Positions 55,598-62,873 of a stretch of DNA of 64,000 nt are shown here, in pieces (the first letter of the stretch is position 1; each line of letters opens with the position of its first letter). The notes below the pieces were generated by a model. The model ran no database searches. It was given only the letters and a program-made list of their open reading frames with translations, and was not told the DNA's origin. Made by a program: the position numbers and the translations under genes. The stretch comes from Nonomuraea coxensis DSM 45129 (GTDB lineage: Bacteria > Actinomycetota > Actinomycetes > Streptosporangiales > Streptosporangiaceae), in the NCBI RefSeq assembly GCF_019397265.1, contig NZ_CP068985.1, positions 1,836,001-1,900,000 of the forward strand. The letters run 5' to 3'.

Positions 55598-57021
55598 GAT
55601 TTCGCAGCAGACTCGCCGCATCGTTCGCCTGCACGGTCCTCGCCCTGACCGGCGCCGGCCTCCCGGCCGCCGCCCAGGCCGACAGCCAGAGCACCCGGAG
55701 CGCCCAGAGCACCGTCCGGCTGCTCGCCGCCGCCTGGGCCCCGTGGACCGCCTACGCCACCGGCGCGGTCGTCACCTACAACGGCGTCGACTACGTCTGT
55801 CTCCAGGGCCACACCTCCCAGCCCGGCTGGGAGCCGCCGAACGTCCCCGCCCTGTGGAAGGTCTCCACAGGCGGCAACACCGGCGCGCCCGGCCAGCCCG
55901 GCACGGTCAGCGCCTCGGTCACCAGCTCCAGCGTCTCGCTGAGCTGGGGCGCCTCCTCCGGCACGGTCACCGGCTACCGCGTCTACGAGGGTTCGGCGCA
56001 GAAGGCGCAGGTCACCGGCACGTCCGCGACGATCTCCGGCCTCGGCGCGTGCACGACCCACACCTTCACCGTGAAGGCGTACAACTCGGCGGGCGAGTCG
56101 GCCGGCCGTGACGCCACCGCCACCACCAGCGGCTGCACCGGCAACCCGGCGAAGATGGCCGGCGCCCCCTACCTCTACATGGGCTGGGGCAACCCGCCCA
56201 ACCCGGCCACCGTCATGGACGCGACCGGCGTGAAGTCGTTCACGATGGCGTTCATCCTCTCCAGCGGCGGCTGCACCCCCGCCTGGGACGGCAACCGCCC
56301 GCTGACCGGCGGCGCCGACCAGCAGGCGATCAACACGATCAAGTCGAAGGGCGGCAACGTCCAGATCTCCTTCGGCGGCTGGCAGGGGAACAAGCTCGGC
56401 CCCAACTGCGCCAGTCCCGAGGCGTTCGCCGGCGCCGTCCAGCAGGTGATCAACGCCGTCGGCCCGGCCGTCGTCGACTTCGACATCGAGAACTTCGACG
56501 AGTTCGAGAACTACACCGTCCAGGACCGCATCCTGAACGGCATCAAGATCATCAAGGCGAACAATCCGAACGTCAAGGCCGTCGTGACCTTCGGCACCAC
56601 CACGACCGGCCCCAACGCGCACGGCGTCCGCCTGATCAACCAGGCCAGGGCGCTCGGCGTGCCGATCGACAACTTCACCATCATGCCGTTCGACTTCGGC
56701 AGCTCCAACATCTACCAGGACACCGTCAACGCCTCCGAGGGCCTGAAGAACGCGCTCAAGAACGCCTACGGCTGGACCGACGCCCAGGCGTACGCGCACA
56801 TGGGCATCTCCGGCATGAACGGCCTGTCCGACCAGCAGGAGCTGACCACCACCGCCGCCTGGACGCAGATCCGCGACTGGGCGAAGTCCAAGGGCCTGAC
56901 GCGGCTCGCGTACTGGTCCGTCAACCGCGACCGCGGCTGCCCCGGCGGCGGCGTGACGTCCAACTGCAGCGGCATCGCCCAGTCCGACTGGGACTTCACC
57001 AGGATCACCGCCGGTTTCTGA
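55594..57021 (+). CDS. Secreted GH18 chitinase with CBM5/12 and Fn3 domains
   Basis: A 475-residue secreted chitinase. Signal peptide about 1-29, a CBM5/12 chitin-binding module about 47-90 (APWTAYATGAVVTYNG, then HTSQPGWEPPNVPALW), a Fn3 domain about 100-182, and a GH18 domain with ISFGGW and VVDFDIE (Asp295, Asp297, Glu299). The first Asp of the DxxDxDxE motif is replaced by Ala292, as in some GH18 subgroups, but the acid Glu is kept. ATG 55594 overlaps the first chitinase stop by four bases. The Fn3 module is very similar to that of the first chitinase. Confidence 0.93.
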   Translation: MRFRSRLAASFACTVLALTGAGLPAAAQADSQSTRSAQSTVRLLAAAWAPWTAYATGAVVTYNGVDYVCLQGHTSQPGWEPPNVPALWKVSTGGNTGAPGQPGTVSASVTSSSVSLSWGASSGTVTGYRVYEGSAQKAQVTGTSATISGLGACTTHTFTVKAYNSAGESAGRDATATTSGCTGNPAKMAGAPYLYMGWGNPPNPATVMDATGVKSFTMAFILSSGGCTPAWDGNRPLTGGADQQAINTIKSKGGNVQISFGGWQGNKLGPNCASPEAFAGAVQQVINAVGPAVVDFDIENFDEFENYTVQDRILNGIKIIKANNPNVKAVVTFGTTTTGPNAHGVRLINQARALGVPIDNFTIMPFDFGSSNIYQDTVNASEGLKNALKNAYGWTDAQAYAHMGISGMNGLSDQQELTTTAAWTQIRDWAKSKGLTRLAYWSVNRDRGCPGGGVTSNCSGIAQSDWDFTRITAGF

Positions 57022-58588
57022 CCAGCTGCGTCGGCTTGAGCGGCACGCCGAGACCCGGCGGCCGGTAGACCGGCAGGGCCTCGCCGTACTCGCGCATCCA
57101 GGCGTGGTCCACCAGCAACCGCAGGCGCCCGTCCGCGGCCCGGCCGGCGGGCCCGGCCGCCGGCGGGCGCCCGCCCAGCCTGGCGACCGCCGCGCCCACC
57201 AGCTCAGGGCTCGGCGGCGCCAGGTCGCAGTGGTCGTCCGGCCCGATCAGCAGGTCCACCTCAGGCGGCAGCGGATAGATCGGCCGGGGCAGCGCCAGCA
57301 CGCGCGGCGGCGGAGCCATCGGCCAGCCGTCGCGCACCGCCTCCAGCAGCACCGACCGCGACGTGCGGCGCGCGAACAGCCCCTCGGCGAGCGCCCAGCT
57401 CAGCGCCCCCACGTCCGAGCGGTCCTCCCCGCAGGCGTGCAGGCACAGGTACGGCACCAGCGGGATCCCCGCCGTGCCCGCCTGCGCCCACCCGCCGCCG
57501 CACCCCGTCAGCACCAGCAACGCCAGCATCGCCCGGTAGGCGGTGTCGGCGTGCGGCGTGTCCAGCCGGCCCGGCACGATCACGCACCGGCCTCCCGTCT
57601 TCTCCGCCGTCACCCCCAGCTCACGGGCGATCTTCACCGCCCGCGAGGCGGGCACGCCCGTGCACGCCTCCTGCCAGGCCGGCGTGTACGGCTCCGCGCG
57701 GTCGCCGTACCCGTCCGGCCACCGGCCCGGCAGACCTGGCCTCGCCACCCCGTAACCGGCGAGCAGCAGGTCGAACACCGTGGTCAGCAGCTCGTCCCCG
57801 TCCCGCAGCACCGGCACCCCGCGCCGCAGCACGCCCGGCCCGTCGTCGAAGCGCGGCAGCAGCACCTCCACCGCCTCGCCGTCGTACACGCTGAGCCGGT
57901 CGCACACCTGCCCCGTCGCCTCGCCCGGCACGTACGCGCCCTCCCGCTCCCGCAGCCGCACCAGGAACGGCAGGTCCGTGGAGTCCGCCGCGTGCGCCCC
58001 GAACGGCGCGCGGTCCAGGAAGAACTCCTTCAGCAGCACGTGCCCCATGGCCATCGCCAGCGCGCCGTCCGTGCCCGGCCGCACCACCAGCGTCTCGTCC
58101 GACAGCCGGGTCGGATGCGTGCCGATCGCGACCACCTTCTGCCCCTTGTACCGCCCGGCGATCACCCAGGGCGTGTCCGCCGTCCGCGCCAGCCGGTTGT
58201 TCTCGCCCCACAGCAGCACGTACGCCGCCCGCGCCCACTCCTCCGCCCGCGGCGCGCCCCCGAACCGCCCCCCGAGCACCTGCTCCGGCGCGCACGGGTG
58301 CTCGGTCAGCACGGTCCCGCCCAGCCCGGCCACCAGCGCCGCCAGCGGCGAGGCCGCCAGCGCCGCCACCCGCTCGGGCCCGTGCTCGGCCGCCGTGTGC
58401 ACGATGGCCGCCGCGACGATCTCGGCGGCGGTGCCGTCGTCGAGCGGAACCCGCCGCTCGCCGCGCGTCCCGACGTATTGCTGAGAGTTGCCTGTGAGTT
58501 TCGCCCACGCCGCGACGGGGTCGTGCAGCCCATCCCTCACCTCGAAGTAGAGCCTGACCAGTGCCTGGTTGACCTGCGATCCCCCCAT
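57005..58588 (-). CDS. NarG-like molybdopterin oxidoreductase fragment protein
   Basis: A 527-residue intact reading frame that aligns with the central part of respiratory nitrate reductase NarG: HDPVAAWAKLTG, AEIVAAAIVHTAAEHGPERVA, YVLLWGENN, GRYKGQKVVAIGTHPT, VVRPGTDGALAMAMGHVLLKEFF and AYVPGEATGQ. Full NarG is about 1230 residues. The N-terminal [4Fe-4S] cysteine motif, the molybdenum-ligand Asp region and the C-terminal domain are missing, and no narH, narJ or narI lies nearby. It may have a new, possibly non-redox, role or be decaying. ATG 58588 is tentative; no ribosome binding site is clear. Overlaps the chitinase 3' end by 17 bases. Confidence 0.7.
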   Translation of the reverse strand: MGGSQVNQALVRLYFEVRDGLHDPVAAWAKLTGNSQQYVGTRGERRVPLDDGTAAEIVAAAIVHTAAEHGPERVAALAASPLAALVAGLGGTVLTEHPCAPEQVLGGRFGGAPRAEEWARAAYVLLWGENNRLARTADTPWVIAGRYKGQKVVAIGTHPTRLSDETLVVRPGTDGALAMAMGHVLLKEFFLDRAPFGAHAADSTDLPFLVRLREREGAYVPGEATGQVCDRLSVYDGEAVEVLLPRFDDGPGVLRRGVPVLRDGDELLTTVFDLLLAGYGVARPGLPGRWPDGYGDRAEPYTPAWQEACTGVPASRAVKIARELGVTAEKTGGRCVIVPGRLDTPHADTAYRAMLALLVLTGCGGGWAQAGTAGIPLVPYLCLHACGEDRSDVGALSWALAEGLFARRTSRSVLLEAVRDGWPMAPPPRVLALPRPIYPLPPEVDLLIGPDDHCDLAPPSPELVGAAVARLGGRPPAAGPAGRAADGRLRLLVDHAWMREYGEALPVYRPPGLGVPLKPTQLVRNRR

Positions 58589-58616
58589 GCAAAAAGTTGA
58601 ACACATCGGGTGAGGT

Positions 58617-58630
58617 CGTATCGCGATACG
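58617..58630. promoter_or_regulatory. 14-bp perfect palindrome CGTATCGCGATACG
   Basis: Located in the 117-base divergent spacer between the NarG-like gene and the GT87-like gene, 29 bases upstream of the former and 76 upstream of the latter. A likely operator serving one or both. Confidence 0.5.
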
Positions 58631-58705
58631 TGTCGGCATGTCGGGGATAAGAATCGGAAGGCCAGGTGGCAGCACCCGGATTGATGCGGCAGGCTAGACC
58701 CCGCC

Positions 58706-60088
58706 ATGGATTACGCAGTCCTCACGGGGATCGTCCTCGTCGCCGGTGTCCTGTTCGCTCTCGTCGCGCAATGGCGCGACTGGCGCCCACCGCTCGCCGT
58801 CGCCCTCGCGGTCGGCATCGCCGTGCGGCTGCTCATCATGTACACGTCGGCGATCGACTCCTGGCAACCCGTCGACTTCGTCGAGAGCTTCAAGCCCGCG
58901 GGCGAGGCGGTGCTCCGCGGCGAGGACCCCGTGCTGGCCAGCGAGGGCGGCTGGCACTTCCTGCCGACCATCCCCTACGTCTACGGCATCCTGCTCTGGC
59001 TCGGCATCCCCTGGGAGTACGCCGGCCGCCTGGTCACCGTCGTCGCCGACATCGCGCTCATCCCGCTGGTCGCCAAGCTGGCCGGCGGCCCCAAGGCCAA
59101 CCTGCGCGCCCTCCAGTACGCGCTCAACCCGCTCGCCCTGCTCGTCGCCTGCGTGCACGGCCAGGTCGAGCCGGTGGCGCTGGTGTTCGGCGTGGCCGCG
59201 TTCGTCGTGGCCCGCGGCCCCGGCGAGCCCGAGCGGCCCGGCATCACCACCGACGTCGTCGGCAGGGTGCGGGCCGGCGTGGCCGCCTACGGCGTCAAGA
59301 CCTCGGCCGTGCGCGTCCTCGGCCGCGGCGGCATGCTGCACCGCGCCCTGACGCCCGGCCCCGGCGACCGCGCCCACCTCAAGCGCGGGGCGCTGGCCGG
59401 CGTGCTCATGGGCCTCGCGCTGTGCGCCAAGAGCTGGCCCGTCTGGCTGGTCCCCGGCATGCTGCTGCTCCTGCCCAACCTGCGCTCGCGCATCGCCGCC
59501 CTGTTCACCACCGGCGCCGTGCCGCTGTTCTTCTTCGTCACTCTGCCGGTCTTCGCCGGCACCGCGATCGACGAGCTCCCCAAGGTCATCGACACCATCA
59601 GGTCCATCCGGCCGATCGTCGGCGAATACGGCTGGACGCCGTGGTTCACCGGCGGCGACTGGGCGCTCCGCGACGACCTGGCCTCGTTCGGCACCAACCT
59701 CATCTACGTCTGCGTGATCGCGGCCATCCTCGTCTGGCGGCGGGCCGACCCGATCGACATGACCACCGCCATCCTGCTGATCTTCATGGTGGTCACGCCG
59801 CGCCTCGGCGCCCAATATCTCCTGTGGTTCATGCCGTTCCTGGTCGCCAGGCCCACCAGGTTCGCCTGGCCGGCCATCATCGCCGTCTCCTTCTGGGCCG
59901 GCTACGGCTACCTCTACATGACCCAGTTCGACACCGACACCTGGTGGCACCTGCACTCGCTGTGGTCGCGCGCCTCGATCGTGCTGCTGCCGATCCTGCT
60001 GCTGGCCATGCCGTGGGGCCGCCGCGACGCGACGGCCCCCTCCCCGGCCGGCTCACCCGAGCAGGCCAAGGTCATCTCAGCGGCATAG
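58706..60088 (+). CDS. Multi-pass membrane glycosyltransferase (GT87/DUF2029-like)
   Basis: A 460-residue GT-C-type membrane protein with about ten to twelve helices, first at residues 3-22. A periplasmic acidic loop follows the second helix (SAIDSWQPVDFVESFKPAGEAVLRGEDPV in two parts), which in GT87 enzymes contains the catalytic Asp; WHFLPTIPYVYGILLWLG follows. Relatives transfer mannose from polyprenol-phosphate-mannose to lipomannan or PIM. The exact acceptor here is unknown. ATG 58706. Its 3' end overlaps the convergent erm gene by 12 bases. Confidence 0.78.
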   Translation: MDYAVLTGIVLVAGVLFALVAQWRDWRPPLAVALAVGIAVRLLIMYTSAIDSWQPVDFVESFKPAGEAVLRGEDPVLASEGGWHFLPTIPYVYGILLWLGIPWEYAGRLVTVVADIALIPLVAKLAGGPKANLRALQYALNPLALLVACVHGQVEPVALVFGVAAFVVARGPGEPERPGITTDVVGRVRAGVAAYGVKTSAVRVLGRGGMLHRALTPGPGDRAHLKRGALAGVLMGLALCAKSWPVWLVPGMLLLLPNLRSRIAALFTTGAVPLFFFVTLPVFAGTAIDELPKVIDTIRSIRPIVGEYGWTPWFTGGDWALRDDLASFGTNLIYVCVIAAILVWRRADPIDMTTAILLIFMVVTPRLGAQYLLWFMPFLVARPTRFAWPAIIAVSFWAGYGYLYMTQFDTDTWWHLHSLWSRASIVLLPILLLAMPWGRRDATAPSPAGSPEQAKVISAA

Positions 60089-60901
60089 CCGCTCCCACAA
60101 CGTCACCCACTGGGCGGGGTGGACGTGGCCCACGACGGCGTCGCGGTCCACCCCCGCCGCCCGCAACGCGGCGTCCACGCCCTCGTAGCGGGCGCGCAGC
60201 GAGGCACGCACCGACCCGCCCGCGCCGCCGAAGCCCAGCTCCACCAGCTCCTGCCAGGAGCGGCGGCCCTGGACCAGCGGCTCAGGCCGCCGCCGGATCA
60301 GCAGGATCGCCGAGTCCACCGACGGCACGGGACGGAAGCTCTCCCTGCCGATCAGGTCGCCGAGCCGCCAGTCGAACCACGGCCACGACTCCACCGTGAC
60401 CAGGCTCCAGCGGCCGTAGTCGCCGGTCCGCTTGCGGGCGTACTCACGCTGCGTGAGCAGCGTCGCCCCCGTCAGGCCCGGCGCCCGCAGGCACCAGTCC
60501 ACGATCCGCGACGTCGCCGCGTACGGGATGTTGCCCACGACCGCGAACGGCTCGCGCGGCGCCCGCGCCGCCGTGAAGTCGCCCCTGACCACGTCGATCC
60601 GCGGATCGGAGCGGGTGCGCGCGGCCAGCCGGCCCGCCAGCAGCGGATCGAGCTCGTAGCCGACGACGCGGGCCCCCGCCTCCGCCAGCGCGAAGGTGAG
60701 CGCCCCCTCGCCAGGCCCCGGCTCCAGCACGAGCCTTTCCGGCGCGGCGGCCTTCACGACCAGCTCGACGGCATGCCGGTCCACCAGGAAGTTCTGCGAG
60801 AGCGTGCGCCGCGCCCGATCCCGGGGCGTACGGCCGCCGCCGCTGTTCCTGGCCTTCTTCTGAGTGTGTGAATAGTTTCCGTGTGCGAAATTCTGCGCCA
60901 C
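60077..60901 (-). CDS. erm: Erm-type 23S rRNA (adenine-N6) methyltransferase
   Basis: Methylates A2058 of 23S rRNA and gives resistance to macrolides, lincosamides and streptogramin B. The 274-residue product shows RRTLSQNFLVD (residues 31-41), SAM motif EPGPGEG (60-66), NIPYAATSRIVDW (124-136) and the Erm-specific ARKRTGDYGRWS and RPVPSVDSAI blocks; these separate it from KsgA. A basic N-terminal extension (1-30) is typical of actinomycete Erm proteins. The GTG at 60901 has GGAAGG 8 bases upstream. That site is buried in a hairpin, and a 21-codon leader ORF with its own promoter lies upstream, which points to drug-induced expression. Confidence 0.93.
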   Translation of the reverse strand: MAQNFAHGNYSHTQKKARNSGGGRTPRDRARRTLSQNFLVDRHAVELVVKAAAPERLVLEPGPGEGALTFALAEAGARVVGYELDPLLAGRLAARTRSDPRIDVVRGDFTAARAPREPFAVVGNIPYAATSRIVDWCLRAPGLTGATLLTQREYARKRTGDYGRWSLVTVESWPWFDWRLGDLIGRESFRPVPSVDSAILLIRRRPEPLVQGRRSWQELVELGFGGAGGSVRASLRARYEGVDAALRAAGVDRDAVVGHVHPAQWVTLWERLCR

Positions 60902-60907
60902 AGCACT

Positions 60908-60996
60908 GCCCTTCCGGGTCCTCGAGAGTGAAAGGTCTCGAAGGGCCCTGGGCACGCGTGCGGACGCGCTGCCTCAGCTCGTGTTCGACGCGTCCG
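60908..60996 (-). promoter_or_regulatory. Putative translational attenuator hairpins upstream of erm
   Basis: On the transcript, the leader-peptide stop is followed directly by CGGACGCG (60996-60989) pairing with CGCGTCCG (60968-60961). Next, GCCCTTC (60946-60940) can pair with GAAGGGC (60914-60908), which covers the erm ribosome binding site GGAAGG. A competing inner helix TCGAGA/TCTCGA (60941-60936 with 60927-60922) shares bases 60940-60941 with it, so the two are mutually exclusive. This fits a switch that opens when a ribosome stalls on the leader peptide. Confidence 0.65.
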
Positions 60997-61062
60997 CTAG
61001 CGGGCCAGAGCCCGGCCGCGGCGGATGCGGATGAAAACCTGGCAGGAGAACATCGAGGTCAT
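60997..61062 (-). CDS. Erm leader peptide (21 residues)
   Basis: A 21-codon ORF on the erm strand, from ATG 61062 to TAG 60997-60999, ending 95 bases before the erm start. The peptide begins MTSMFSCQVF and continues with IRIRR at residues 11-15. Arg12-Ile13-Arg14 is a (R/K)-X-(R/K) motif, the pattern at which macrolides stall ribosomes in ErmD-type leaders. No ribosome binding site is needed, as the predicted transcript starts at its ATG. An internal ATG at residue 4 could also be used. Confidence 0.65.
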   Translation of the reverse strand: MTSMFSCQVFIRIRRGRALAR

Positions 61063-61068
61063 GGCGCC

Positions 61069-61098
61069 ACCCTAGGAGCGCCCCGCACGACCCCGCAA
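61069..61098 (-). promoter_or_regulatory. Leaderless promoter for the erm leader peptide
   Basis: On the minus strand, -35 TTGCGG (61098-61093) and -10 TAGGGT (61074-61069) are separated by 18 bases. The base 7 positions past the -10 is the A of the leader-peptide ATG at 61062, so the mRNA is predicted to be leaderless, as reported for ermE. GAAATCGCG just upstream of the -35 is AT-enriched for this genome and resembles the A/T element used by WhiB7/WblC at antibiotic-resistance promoters. Confidence 0.6.
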
Positions 61099-61207
61099 CG
61101 CGATTTCCCGCCGGTCGGCCCGGCCCGCGTCCGATTCCGACAAGAACGCGGCGCGAGTCCGTGGGTAGCGTCCCCACTGACCGACCCACACGAAGGGACA
61201 GCCGACC

Positions 61208-62065
61208 ATGGACGCGCTCGATCGCGCCGAGACCTACCTCCACCTGAACGCCAGGCTCCTCGACCGCCTGCGCTTCGCCGCGCTCTTCCGCGGCGGCGAC
61301 CCCCGGCGGGTGCTGGAGACGCTGCGCTGCTACCAGAACCCCGACGGCGGCTTCGGGCACGCGCTCGAACCCGACCTGCGCGGCCCCGGCAGCCAGCCGG
61401 AACCGGTCGAGGTGGCCTTCTGGATCCTCGACGAGCTGGACGCCTTCGACTCGCCCATGGTGCCCGCCGCCTGCGACTACCTCGCCGCCGTGACCACGCC
61501 CGACGGCGGGGTGCCGTTCGTCCTGCCCTCCGTGCGGAACGACCCGCGCGCCCCCTGGTGGCAGACCGCGGACGACCCGCCCGGCAGCCTCGTGCCGACG
61601 GCGTCCCTCGCCGGGCTGCTCCACAAGCACGGCGTCAGCCATCCGTGGCTCGGCCCCGCGACCGCGTTCTGCTGGTCCGCGATCGCCGCCATGACGGAGC
61701 CGAACCCGTACGAGGCCCGCGCCGTCGTGACCTTCCTCGACCTGACCCCCGAACGGGACCGCGCGGAACGCGAGTTCGCGCGGCTGCGCGAGACCATCCT
61801 CGCCACGGTCGCCCTCGACCCCGACACGCCCGGCGACGCCCACTTCCCGCTGGACTTCGCCCCCGCCCCGCTCCGGCTGCCGCTCTTCGACCAGGACGTC
61901 CTGGACCACCACCTCGACGCCCTCCTCGCCCGCCAGTCCGCCGAGGGCGGCTGGAACGGCAACTGGCCGATGTGGACACCGCTGGTCGAGCACGAGTGGG
62001 GCGGTCATGTCACGGTCCACACCCTCAGGACCCTGCGCGCGTACGGCCGGCTCCCGTCCTCCTGA
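61208..62065 (+). CDS. Prenyltransferase/squalene-oxidase-repeat-like protein
   Basis: A 285-residue all-helical soluble protein with QW-like terpenoid-cyclase repeats: CYQNPDGGFGHALEPDLRG near residue 42, TPDGGVPF near 98 and QSAEGGWNGNWPMW near 240. This is the alpha/alpha-barrel fold of prenyltransferases, but the catalytic DxDD or zinc ligands of cyclases and farnesyltransferases are not seen, so its activity is unknown. AAGGGA lies about 9 bases before the ATG. Divergent from the erm leader by 145 bases, sharing the promoter region. Confidence 0.75.
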   Translation: MDALDRAETYLHLNARLLDRLRFAALFRGGDPRRVLETLRCYQNPDGGFGHALEPDLRGPGSQPEPVEVAFWILDELDAFDSPMVPAACDYLAAVTTPDGGVPFVLPSVRNDPRAPWWQTADDPPGSLVPTASLAGLLHKHGVSHPWLGPATAFCWSAIAAMTEPNPYEARAVVTFLDLTPERDRAEREFARLRETILATVALDPDTPGDAHFPLDFAPAPLRLPLFDQDVLDHHLDALLARQSAEGGWNGNWPMWTPLVEHEWGGHVTVHTLRTLRAYGRLPSS

Positions 62066-62101
62066 CGGCTGGATGTCGGTGCCGTCCCGTACGTTGAAGG
62101 C

Positions 62102-62873
62102 ATGTACGAGGAACGGCCGCCGGCACCCGGCCTCGCCGCCCGCGTCGCCTGCCACTGGCACAACGTGAGCGAGACGGACAGCACCCAGCTCGTGGTGCCC
62201 GACGCCTGCGTGGACCTCATCTGGGGCCCCGGCGGCCTGTTCGTCGCCGGTCCCGACACCGGCCCCATGCCGAAGGAGATGGCGGCAGGAGACGTCTTCG
62301 TCGGCGTCCGGTTCCGCCCCGGCGCGGCGTCCGATCTCTTCGGCGTCCCCCTCCACACCCTCCGCGACCAGCGCGTCCCCCTGTCCGACCTCCCCGCCGC
62401 CACCGACCCCGCCTTCCCCGCCACGAGCACCGCCCCCGACCTCGCCGCCAAGCACACCGCCCTGACCACCATGACCCGCGCCTGGCTGACCCGCCTGACC
62501 ACTCCCGCGGGCCCAAGGGACCCCTCCTGCCCGGCCGACCCCGCCGCCCCGTTCATCGCCCGCGCCCTGCGCGTCGGCCGGCCGGTGTCAGCGGTGGCCC
62601 GCGACCTCGGCCTCAGCGAACGCCAGCTCCACCGCCGCAGCCTGACCGCCTTCGGCTACGCCCCGAAGACCCTGCAGCGCGTCGTCCGCTTCCAGCGCGC
62701 CCTGCGCCTGGCCCGCGCCGGCGTCCCGCTCGCCACCGTCGCCGCCGAAGCCGGCTACGCCGACCAGGCCCACCTCTCCCCGCGAGGTCAAACGGCTGAG
62801 CGGCGTCCCCCTGCGCACTTTGGTCCCGCCCCCGCCGTCGCCGCCGTCACTCGTCCCGCGGCACCTTGCCTGA
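62102..62873 (+). pseudogene. AraC-family regulator with a +1 frameshift in its last helix
   Basis: The frame from ATG 62102 encodes a DUF6597-like ligand-sensing half (LVVPDACVDLIWGPGG) and an AraC HTH domain (SAVARDLGLSERQLHRRSLTAFGYAPKTLQRVVRF in two parts, then VAAEAGYADQAHLS). After CAC-CTC-TCC at 62771-62779 it should continue CGC-GAG-GTC-AAA (REVKRLSGVPLRTLV), which is present one base later. A run of four C at 62778-62781 instead of three shifts the frame, so the protein loses its last HTH segment and gains a 75-residue unrelated tail to 63004. The correct frame would stop at TGA 62871-62873. Sequencing error is possible. Confidence 0.8.

Noticed and set aside
60077..60901. KsgA/RsmA 16S rRNA dimethylase
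   Set aside because: The ARKRTGDYGRWS and VDWCLRAP blocks and the basic N-terminus are Erm-type; KsgA differs in these and usually sits near ispE or rpfB, which are absent.
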